Assembly (NCBI GenBank): GCA_031002005.1
Contig: CM061921.1
Location: forward strand, 177,948,935 to 178,012,934
Length of the DNA: 64,000 nucleotides
Source of the DNA: Vandiemenella viatica
Taxonomy: Eukaryota; Arthropoda; Insecta; Orthoptera; Morabidae
Reading direction: 5' to 3'
A program made the position numbers and the translations under genes. Numbering within the stretch: position 1 is the first letter of the stretch; each line of letters opens with the position of its first letter. The notes beneath the pieces were generated by a model, which did not search any database, had not been told where the DNA came from, and was given only the letters and a program-made list of their open reading frames with translations. This document shows, one piece after another, positions 55,190-64,000 of this stretch.

Positions 55190-55910
55190 CTTTTGACCCA
55201 TCTGTTGCATGGTATGCATGTAGAAGGTCGAGAGAGAGCTTTTCTTACAAGGATCCCTTTGGGATTTGCCTCCCCACATTGTGAACTATTGTTCTTTTTA
55301 CAATGCTTACTGATGTGGCCAAAATATACATTTCATGTATCTTAGAATGATGACAATCTTCACAGTAATAAAAAATTCTATCAATTTTATCTTTTGCTAG
55401 TAATGGTGTCTTAACAGGACTCACACAACATGTTTGGTTTGAGAGAAAGAGAAACTGTTCAGTCTTAAATTTTGTTTTAAATCTTTCCAGAAATTCATTT
55501 TTTCTCGAGGTTTTGCTTATAGACAACATCAGCAAGGTTGTCTACATGCGTTGTTTTTTGTATATCATATATAATTGTAATCCATTTTCTAGGGAGTTTG
55601 CATCACATCTTTTCTGTAAATTCCTTATTATTTATAATTTTTTTTTTTTTTAACTTCCTTGGAAGAGTCTGTTTCCACTATAATTGCACTACTTGTACTC
55701 TATTGATTTTAATTCTATTCCAACCAGGATTTATTATTCTTGTGACTTTTGCCAGTTGCTCCATTGTTTTGCTTGAGTTGCTGATTTTTGTTTTCTTTTC
55801 CTAGCTGATTTACCTGACTCACCAAGAAAGTGATGCTTGCTGCCAAGCAGGCTAGACTATCTTTTATTTCTCCAAGTTTAAATTCTGAGTTTTTGTCCAC
55901 AATTATCATT
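55190..55910 (-). pseudogene. LINE ORF1-like zinc-finger/coiled-coil relic
   Basis: On the minus strand, NSEFKLGEIKDSLACLAASI then VSQVNQLGKENKNQ (55909-55720) is coiled-coil-like, and upstream-to-downstream KDKIDRIFYYCEDCHHSK (about 55400-55330) looks like the W/YCxxC end of a PHD-type finger. CR1-type LINE ORF1 proteins combine such elements, though usually finger first then coil, and here the coil part comes first on the strand, so rearrangement or two separate pieces is possible. Confidence 0.35.
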
Positions 55911-55989
55911 TAGATGTTCAACTATATCCTCCTCCTTGTTTTCAATTTTTCCACAACAATGGTTGAAAACACTGTTGGAACTTTTTTCT

Positions 55990-56480
55990 GGTGACCTCAT
56001 ATTAGTGGCATGAAAATCGTTTGCTGTAATGGCTCACCACAGCTGATCTCCAGCTACAGACCCATATCACATCTACCAGCATTTTCAAAGATCTTTGAAA
56101 AATCAATGAACAGGAAGGTGCAAGGCATCTACATAATAATGACCTACTCACTAAAACACCGTTTGGTTTAGGCAAGGTGTTTCGATTGTCAGCCGTTTTT
56201 ATATGTAACATACTGGAAGCAATGCATAAAAAATTAAATTGTTAGGAATATTTTGAGATCTGGCTAAGTCCTTTGATTGTGCTGATCATGGGATTCTCCT
56301 AGGAAAATTATAACACTAAGTGTTAGTGGTAGATCAGTACTTTGGTTCAAACTGTATCTAGATAAGGGAAAGCAATGTATATCCTTGAAAGGAATTTTTC
56401 CCATTAAAAGGTAAATTTTGTAATACTTATTAAAAAGCATCTCTATGTTGGCATTGTGAATGTGTTACGCATTGTACAGA
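55990..56480 (+). pseudogene. LINE (Jockey-like) reverse transcriptase relic
   Basis: Plus-strand text SYRPISHLPAFSKIFEKSM, then QGVSIVSAVFICNILEAM and, after a frame change, FDCADHGILLGKL and WFKLYLDKGKQCISLKG-like blocks, match the core of Jockey-clade RT (NYRPISLLPxxSKxFEK ... FDxVDHxxLLxKL). The 56400-56480 part recurs in reverse complement at 62145-62235, marking the LINE 3' region. Many frame breaks. Confidence 0.6.
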
Positions 56481-56489
56481 ATTAAAGTT

Positions 56490-56520
<31 letters not shown>

Positions 56521-56765
56521 GTAATTTTACTATTGCCAAAAAACATTAAAAAAATACTTCCTACAGTAATGTCATTAGAAGCAGGAAAGGACTGGGGACA
56601 AGGAACAGAACGGAATTCAGCCAAGACCTTTTTGAAGGAAGCATCCCAGCATTCACATGCAATGATTTGGGAAAACAATGGAAAACCCAAATCTGGATGC
56701 CTCGACGGGAATTCGAACCCACATCCTCCAGATGGGAGGTTGGAGCGTTACCACTAGCAAGTATG
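56490..56765 (-). repeat. SINE family A, copy 7, with long tail
   Basis: A minus-strand copy: a T run of about 29 (56492-56520), short spacer, tail-domain remnant GTCATTAGAAG, body, CCCAAATCTGGATG and B-box remnant GGAATTCGAACCC. It sits at the broken end of LINE copy C. Confidence 0.82.
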
Positions 56766-56774
56766 CACACTCAT

Positions 56775-58660
56775 TTTAAATATTTTTTAAAAAAATAAGA
56801 TACAATGTCACATCCTGCTATCTTTAAGATATCTGTAGTAATATTATCTATACCAGCCACTTGATGCTTTTTTTTAGATTTCTTACTTCCTTCATGATAT
56901 CTTCATACTGAATTTCAAATTTTTTAGTCTGCTCAATTCTAACTGTGCCAATAAGCCCATTCTCCGATTTACCCTCCTACCATTGCTCAATCATGGCTCC
57001 TAATGATCTCATTAAATCATTTATTTAATAACTCTCACTTACTACTTCTCCATTCTTATCTATAACTGTCTCAAAACTTTGTTTTCCCCCTCAGTTTTCT
57101 AATATAGCCATATAAATTTATAAATGCATCAATCACTTGTCTCCCTGCACTAATAATATTCTCATAAACCCATCTTTAGCAACTTTCTTTGCCATTGTTA
57201 ATTCCTTGTTAGTTGCTGCAGGATTCCCCTCAGTTCATAAATGCATCAATCAGTTGTCCTCCTGCACTAATAATATTCTCATAAACCCATCTTTGGCGAC
57301 TTTCTTTGCCATTATTAATTCTTTGTTCAGTTGTTGCAGGTATTCCCTACTGCCTTGCAGTCTCTTAACTCTGTTATGTTCTCACCAGACTCTTTAATCT
57401 CTTCACCATCCTGTTGTAGTGTAAAGGTTCTGTACTTCTATTTATTTTCTGTTTTGGAATCAATACCTCTTCAACCTTTTTTACTATCCTTTTGAACTCT
57501 CCTCACTTTGACTCCACAGTACTTGTGCCATCCTTTCATTTGCTGAAACTACCCCTGAAATATCTTTTCAGTGCTGAAATTTGTGCTTTTTTCTATAGTT
57601 GAATGTATTTACCCCTTCAATTGAGGCCACTGGTTTACTGAATGCCCTTATATCCATCAGAACTCCATTGTGATCACTTATTACTTCAGTTACTTGATAC
57701 CCCACAAAGTTATCATCATACTTTATTAGAAAGATAGCCAACATGTTTCATCCCCTTGTGTTCTGCTATACCACTTGTACCAAGGTATTTGCAAATCTCT
57801 GTTCCCTTGTGTTATTAATCTTATTTCCTATCCAGTTGACACCAATAATGATCATTCTACAATCACTTCTGAACTCTGAATATGAATTTAGTTGCTCCCC
57901 TAGAGCCTCATCTTCATCATTTATTCTTCCACTATGGTAAGCAGCCAACAACCTGATTTTTTCTTTTTTATCACCTCACAAGTCTACCCCAAGTAACTCA
58001 TGGTCACGATCTCTGAACACCAGAGAACTGTAGTAGTTTTTGCTAAACAGTATCAATACCCCTCAACCAGTTGCTCCTCTGTCTTTGCGGTACACTCTGT
58101 AACCATTGGGGAAAACCACATTGCCTTGTTTCCTTCTTTCAACCAACAATCTGCCCCTATAATTACTTTTGGTTTGTGTATCTCTACTAGGTTTGCAAAC
58201 TCAATTACTTTGTTAATTATACTTCTACTGTTCACCAGTAATATTCTTATCACTGACTTTGTGATATTTTCAGCATTTACCTTTTCCTAAAGACCTGCTG
58301 TTCCTCACCTACTCCTGCACGAGACTTCCAATCCTGACTCTGGTAACAGGTCAAACTGATTTCTCCCCACAATTGGTGCAGTGTCTGGTTTCTTCGACCT
58401 ATTTACCTTATTTACCCTATGACCTCTTATCAGCACCCAACCATCCTTCTCACCATCCTCACTAAACCCACCATCTTTCCTTCCTGCCTCCACAGGCCGA
58501 GCACCCTCAGGATGAACCTCCACAGTCCCACAGGCTGAGCCTCTACAGTCCCACAGGCTAAGTCCCTACAGGCCTAGCCTCAAGGACCTTAAGCATTTTC
58601 CGTAACGTCATGATCTCTTCTCACATTTCCCTGATCTTTTCATCCCTAATACAAACAACA
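56775..58660 (-). pseudogene. LINE copy C: ORF1 end, endonuclease, RT start
   Basis: Same family as copies A and B but preserving upstream parts. Minus strand, in order: an ORF1 C-terminal region with DGWVLIRGHRVNKVNRSKKP and VGRNQFDLLPE (58520-58310). Then the endonuclease start IRILLVNSRSIINKVIEFAN followed by HKPKVIIGADCWLKEGN (58250-58110), further endonuclease matter to about 57400, and pre-RT and RT-start text matching copy A nucleotide for nucleotide over long stretches (57350-56790), including AAGATGGGTTTATGAGAAT and GATAATATTACTACAGATAT. It ends against SINE copy 7. Stops and frameshifts are present. Confidence 0.75.
57121..57354 (-). repeat. 117-bp tandem duplication inside LINE C
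   Basis: TAAATGCATCAATCACTTGT at 57121 recurs as TAAATGCATCAATCAGTTGT at 57238, and the following ~95 bases (GCACTAATAATATTCTCATA...) also repeat with few differences. The period is 117, a multiple of three. Confidence 0.85.
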
Positions 58661-59880
58661 AAACCATAAGCGAGCCTAATTTATTTCACATGTTCCCTCT
58701 CCACTGCATCCTAATAAAACCACTTTCACACCCATTGCAACCCAAACGAGTCGTCATGTTTCTGCGACAGGAAACATGGTTATTTCCAAATACTTCAAGT
58801 ACCTTCTAAATGAACTTTAAGTAGTAAAAATAATATAAATACGTGAACCTTAAATATTAAAATATGATGTTACTGATAACAGGGTATTACTGAATAGAGA
58901 ATCTTTTTAACTCTAATTTAGGACAGTTAAACCAAGATTACCACAAAACGTCTACTGTATTACTGATAACTGTGACAACTTTAGTATACTATTAATCTGC
59001 AACAATACTACTAAACTCTGCTACATATAAGTTAACTAAAGCTTATTTAAATGATATCTCTACTCTTTGCTCAAGTCCAAGCACACACAATTCATTGTAA
59101 AATCCAAAAATTATCTAAAACTATAAGAACTACTATACTGAGCCACCCAAAACCCTTCATGCACTTGTTCTGCTACAGAACAATAAAGCCACTAACTGTT
59201 AAACCATAAATACGTATTTCTGTTATGCAAGCAAGTAATCACAATGTTCTTTTCACTCAGTTTTCAGATAAATAATAATATTTTAACCCTAAAACTATTA
59301 CTTGTGTACTTTGATGTTGATTTTATTTGTTAAACCTATTAGTTATAATACATGCTGGTCTATTATCCCGAAAGCCTTTCCTTCATAATTTAAACCAATG
59401 CTTTTACTACACAATAAGATTTAAAAACTTATGTTACCCAACCACGGCTGCAGTGATTTTCATGCTTTTTTTTTTAAATGCAGATATAACCCATAAACCT
59501 AACCTTACTTCCTGGTTCGTAATGATCAGTATGTTCCTGGATTTATTACAGCCAATACTTTTATTTCACAGTACTAACACTCTAAACTAAAACCACCTAA
59601 ACAACCAGAACTATAACTTCTAAGCATAATTTAACAGTAATTTGATATAGTGTATTAGAAAAATCTGTCTATATTCACGTAATGAAATTGGCACAAAGTA
59701 AGCTTTCCTCTGATTACAAAGTGAACAAAGCCATTTCAATACTAAATCTATAAGTAATAAGTTGTTTCCTTAACAGATAAAGCAATTAATCCCCTTAAAC
59801 CTTTGTTAATAAAATGTAAAACAAAAAGCATGTTTTTCAGACTTATTGATCAACATCTTTCTGAACTATTTAAACTATGA
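58661..59880. other. No recognised gene
   Basis: AT-rich with no motif on either strand. Confidence 0.4.
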
Positions 59881-59892
59881 TACTTATATTAC

Positions 59893-60160
59893 GAGCGTTC
59901 TGGTAGCTCAGAGGTTAAGGCGCTTGCTTTCAAAAGATTCCCTGCTCCGGCCCCAGGTTCGAATCCCGGCAGGCGCAGGAATTTTGAGAGTTGTGTTTGA
60001 TCATATGAGCTATGCCAGGACGCTCTGTGGTTCGGATTCCACGTTAAACTGTAGGTCCCAGAGGAAAGGAACTGGCCGTCCTACCTCTGACAAAATGGCT
60101 TAGTATGCCTCCTTCAGGAAGATCCAACCAACCTTAGGTTTGTGGACTAAGTTTAAGTTT
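59893..60160 (+). repeat. SINE family C (tRNA-derived)
   Basis: A box TAGCTCAGAGG (59904-59914) and B box GGTTCGAATCC (59956-59966) fit the pol III consensus exactly. A 268-bp element follows with a perfect 12-bp target duplication TACTTATATTAC (59881-59892, 60161-60172). The tRNA-like head is about 85 bases but its stem pairings are poor, so it is not a functional tRNA gene. Confidence 0.9.
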
Positions 60161-60339
60161 TACTTATATTACATGGTGTTTTTAAACTCAATTACACTGA
60201 ACAAGCCACTAAATAAATATTATCACATGTTATTTTATATTTAAAAGTAATTTGGAATGCTGGTATTAGTTCACAGCCTCTGCCTATACTTCACTAATAA
60301 GTTCAAACCAAACCTATGCCATCTATCTGCCAGAGAATT

Positions 60340-61160
60340 CCAACGCAATCTATGAATCAACTCTGTGACGCTTTCATAAGGACATAAGCAATCCCTTCTC
60401 TGTACTATCTCTATATCGTCAATCAATCTCTTTTGAAACATATCCTAAATGACACAACAGTAGTTCAAATGTGGATGTATGAGAGATTTCACACTATCTC
60501 CTTTGTTTTTGCATTTAATTTTTTTCAAAATTTAACCCATGAATCACAGCTTAGAGGTAGCTCTACCACCAGCAGATTTAATGTTCAGGTCCTATTTCAA
60601 GTTGTTTTATACTGTTATGCCCAAATATTCAGGAAATCAATCACACCAATAACCAAACTGTGAACATTGCATTCCCCGGCAAATGAATCCTCTTTGTTAG
60701 TTATTGCCTTGCTCTTTCTACAATCTATCATAAATTGTCATTCATTGCAACATGCCGAAATAACATACAAATCATGCTGAATTTCTAAACAATTGGCTGA
60801 ATTCCTTACTTCCTTAGGGACAACTGCATCATTGACAATCTCAAAGTGCTATTCACATTTTCTCCGAGACCATTTTTAAAAATTAAGGAAAGAAGATGTC
60901 ATGACAATTCCTTGGGGGAAACCCAACGTAACATCTAGACTATAAGAGACTCCTCCATCAATGACAATATACTGTGACTGGCCAATTAGAAAATATTGTA
61001 TTCATTTACAAATCTGCATTGATATGCTGTAAGACTCGATGTTGTTGTTGTTGTTGTTGTTTTTAGGGCTTTAGGGCGCGTCGACATCTAGGTCATTAGC
61101 GCCCTATGTAAGACTCGAATCTTCACTAAAAGGTAGTTAGGTGATACAGAGTTGAAGGCT
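60340..61160 (-). pseudogene. LINE reverse transcriptase relic (CR1/Rex-like)
   Basis: Minus strand, in order: AAFNSVSPNYLLVKIRV (motif A, ~61155-61110, split by a SINE scrap), MQICKxIQYFLIGQSQYIVI, GGVSYSLDVTLGFPQGIVM (about 60960-60900, the GVPQGSV block), then after a deletion NDAVVPKEVRNSANCLEIQH (the FADD-like part shows DDA changed to NDA) and a C-terminal stretch to ~60340. It matches 21842-21975 in motif A nucleotides. Dead through stops and a lost FADD. Confidence 0.65.
61040..61107 (-). repeat. Truncated SINE tail with (CAA)n end and TSD
   Basis: On the minus strand, GGGCGCTAATGACCTAGATG, TCGACGCGCCCTAAAGCC and a (CAA)n run form a 5'-truncated SINE. GTAAGACTCGA lies on both sides (61029-61039, 61108-61118), an 11-bp duplication. 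It splits the LINE relic around it. Confidence 0.88.
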
Positions 61161-61600
61161 GCAAAACTTGCAGCATGCATCCGACTACTGGGACCTATTC
61201 CAATCCAACCACAGGGGAAACTTTCGCAACACTGGACATGCTTCTTGCACCAGAAATCATCTCATATATAACCAATCATCCTGCATCCACTTCACTAGTT
61301 TGTACATAGGCCTCACTGCCAAACAGCTGTCAATTAGAATGAATGAACACAGAAAAAATGTCTACCCTGCAATCTACACTGTCCAGTAGCAAACCATACT
61401 AGTTTACAAAACTCTCACAATCTTAACAACTGGTTTACAGTGAAGATCTGTCAAAAGTTTTCCCAGAAACTACCACTGCATCTGAATTCTGTAGATAGGA
61501 ATCAGTTTACAAAAATATACTAGATACCCGACATACACCAGGCCTCAATCTCCGATTCGACCCTAAAAATAAACTCATCATTTATTATTGTTTATTTATT
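61161..61600 (+). pseudogene. Penelope-like element relic, GIY-YIG part
   Basis: Plus-strand text QSSCIHFTSLYIGLTAKQLS followed by IRMNEHR (61285-61350) resembles the Y-I-G-x-T-x-x-x-L-x-x-R-x-x-x-H core of the GIY-YIG nuclease that ends Penelope-like retroelements. Upstream NHRGNFRNTGHASCTRNH could be the Cys-containing linker. A stop follows at 61387 and later text (LNLRFDPKNKLIIYY) is frame-broken. The RT part is not present here. Confidence 0.45.
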
Positions 61601-64000
61601 GCTGAAATCTTTTTTAATAATTATTTTTTGTTTAATATATGTATATTTTTTCTTTTTTCACTGTATTTATTCTAGTACTGCTCACTTATTTACAAATTAT
61701 AAAATTTTATATTATATGCATATTTACCAACTATTCCTTCACCAAATGAGGCAATCAGCAGCAACAGAATCTGCCTTTTTTTACCTTTCCTACAATAAAT
61801 CTAGCCAGCCAAATTTTCTAAAAATTACTGGAATAGTTATCTTTGGTTTACACTATTTTTTAATTATATGAACAAAACATTCACCTTTCTAACTACAGAA
61901 TTCTGAAGTCGAAAAGCTAAGTTATTCCCAATGAACTGATTGCCTGGCATTGATAGAAAGTCTACAGATGAAGTATGGTTTCCTTAGATCCTGTTTGTCA
62001 GGACTTTCCAATACTCAGTTTCAGTCATCAATCTATCGAAAATTTGGATGCCTGAATTTGGTTAGAATTTTTCATTGCTAACAACAGCTCAGTATTTGTG
62101 TCTCAATGTCTCTTAATGTTTTTTGGCAACATTAAATTGAAAAAAAAAATCAATTCCGTACAATGAGTAACACATTCATGATGCCACAATAGAGAAAATT
62201 TTTAATATGTATTACAAAATTTATCTTAGAATTGGAAAACATTCCTTTCATATTCATTGCACAAGGATGATTTATATTATTTCATTTAGCCACATACATA
62301 ACGTTTCTCACTACTGAAAGATCAAGGGTCACATGAGCACTAGATATTCCATGTGGCCTAGGCGTACATTTTTATCTCAACAGTACAATGTTACTGCCAG
62401 TGCGAAATAAACCAGAAGTATTCAATAAAGAAGGCTATACACATGTTGAGCACTAAAAATAAGATAGGAAAGGGAAATATGACCTGTCACTTACCACAGA
62501 TGAAGGCAGGAGGGCGAGATGAACAAGTAAAAAGCACAAAAACAAATAAGTTGCATAATATTTCGGTGAGATACCTTATTCATGTGAAAGGCAAGACATA
62601 TGGCAGGGGGAAAGATCTGATCACAACCCGACCAGCCACATATACACATATTGAGGAAAATTTAATGATGGAATGAGTTAAGTGCATGTTGCATGCATTG
62701 TAATAACTGCAAAATATGTAACTGCTTTAAGAAGGTACAGGTGATGTGGGATCAGCTAGATATATATATATAACAGATTTGGCAGGATATGAACACTTTC
62801 TACCAGTTTGTAGTAAATACTGTATATGTAACCAATAATGTGTATGTTGTTATTCACTTATTCTGCATTCTAAACAGAGGTTAGAGCCCTTATTATATTA
62901 AGGCAACCCAGCTATTACAATCTCTTACGAACATGTGACTGATTTAATTTTGATACTTGTCATAGCTCAAAATAAACAACCATTACAAATTTATATCATG
63001 CATATCTGCTTATGAGATTATCACGTGGTATTACAACTATTTATAAATAGCGTGTATAGAGAAGTTAATTTTAAATTTTATGACAACCTATCCCATCAAA
63101 ATCTTAAATGTAATATAAATAACAAATGCATTGAAAAAAAGAAGTTCTCCAGATGCTATTGTCTGATCAACTTGTAACTCAATTCTCTTTTAACTTGCTA
63201 TTAGTGTCTGACTGTCTTTCATACTTTGTAATTAAATGGCGCTGGTGTAACTAACTATAAGAGTGTTTATGTCTCTTTATCACGAGCACACTACTAATTC
63301 AACTCCCTTATTACATTCTCTGCTGCCATTGAAGTGTAAATACCCTCAGACTTTTACTTCCTTGGCATATAAATAAAATCTCTATCTGTTTTTGAACATA
63401 AAAGAATTGAACTAGGCCTGATCCTTTTAAATCCACTCCTTCAGGCCAGAAGGATGCTTCTTTTGAGAGACCTCACAACAGCTGACTGCACGATCACTCA
63501 CCGTACGATACTGTCCGAGAAAAACATACGTGCAGTACACGTCAGAAATGCTCAGCGAACCTATGACGATGTCACCTAGGCCAGGCAAAGTGTGATAAAC
63601 TATATAATCAAAACATACATAAGTGGATTGTTTGCTTATACACCATTCCAATTTTCCATTAGCTCAACAATAGGAAGTAAAAATTAAGATGGAAAGAGCT
63701 CTCTCCCTTACAGTAAAACTAGATGATTATCGAACTTGAATGTTCTGTGAGATGGTGGCATTACATTTACTACTACTGGCAACAAATAAATATCCTACCA
63801 TAATATTTACTGCCTAGAGAAAAAATACCTGGCTACACAAAATGCATACATAATAGTACCAGCCAAAGATAATCTCTTCAAAAGAAAGATAGCATGTGGC
63901 AAAAGAGCCCATAAGGGGGAAAAATAAAACGCACTCAAATACCATCGAAAGTACAAATCAACACACAATGGATATTTTTCTAAAAGAAAAAACACATCTC
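61601..64000. other. No supported gene; LINE 3' scrap at 62145-62235
   Basis: AT-rich. 62145-62235 matches the reverse complement of 56400-56480 (Jockey-like LINE 3' region). A (TA)n run lies near 62759. A speculative exon is listed separately. Confidence 0.45.
63502..63575 (-). CDS. Speculative internal exon
   Basis: On the minus strand GCCTAG precedes a 74-nt open stretch coding DIVIGSLSISDVYCTYVFLG then QYRT, followed directly by GTGAGT, a good 5' splice site (63501-63496). The frame is open across both boundaries. I do not recognise a domain, the polypyrimidine tract before the AG is weak, and no companion exon was found, so this may be chance. Confidence 0.22.

Overview
The window reads as a eukaryotic, almost certainly insect, intergenic region made largely of transposable elements. 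No bacterial gene organisation, rRNA, free-standing tRNA gene or CRISPR array is visible. The DNA is AT-rich, with spliceosomal-looking donor sites, tRNA-derived SINEs, Tc1/mariner, hAT, piggyBac-like and PIF/Harbinger elements, non-LTR retrotransposons and Ty3/gypsy elements. The 3' domain of the commonest SINE (ending in a TAATGACCTCGACGTCGACG-like block) resembles SINEs I associate with polyneopteran insects; that taxonomic guess is an inference and weak. Positions 5996-6995 are exactly 1000 Ns, a scaffold gap.

Layout. 1-4000: SINE, decayed Tc1-like element, decayed LINE reverse transcriptase. 4170-5995: 3' end of a minus-strand gypsy element running into the gap. 9883-11665: a 1.78-kb fold-back element derived from PIF/Harbinger. 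12144-12507: hAT MITE with a perfect 8-bp target duplication. 13052-18349: a complete, apparently very young Ty3/gypsy element (444-bp LTRs that look identical, 5-bp target duplication, one open 1463-codon gag-pol). 18.8-23.1 kb: SINE, broken Tc1 element, mariner-type MITE. 24-27 kb: coiled-coil pseudogene, tandem repeat and a possible THAP first exon. 27.9-32.6 kb: two copies of an unidentified ~1.1-kb repeat, each carrying a Harbinger-like MITE at a different site, with a decayed gag (itself holding a SINE) between them. 33.4-33.7 kb: a cluster of CRE-like and CCAAT boxes. 34.5-47 kb: LINE relics, SINEs, a 187-bp hAT MITE and a ~161-bp tandem repeat.

47.5-52.2 kb is a nest: a LINE interrupted by a hAT-like insertion that is itself interrupted by a piggyBac-like MITE, and interrupted again by a 1.69-kb DNA transposon whose protein resembles the little-studied DUF7869 proteins. 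52.6-53.8 kb is a hAT element carrying a SINE. 54-61.6 kb holds further LINE relics on both strands, SINEs and a probable Penelope-like GIY-YIG relic. 61.6-64 kb has no gene I can support beyond one speculative exon.

The only intact long coding sequence is the gypsy gag-pol. Host-gene content is at most two short candidate exons (THAP at 26389-26459; 63502-63575). Most element calls rest on structure read directly (terminal repeats, target duplications, recognisable motifs). Family names are from memory without a database search.
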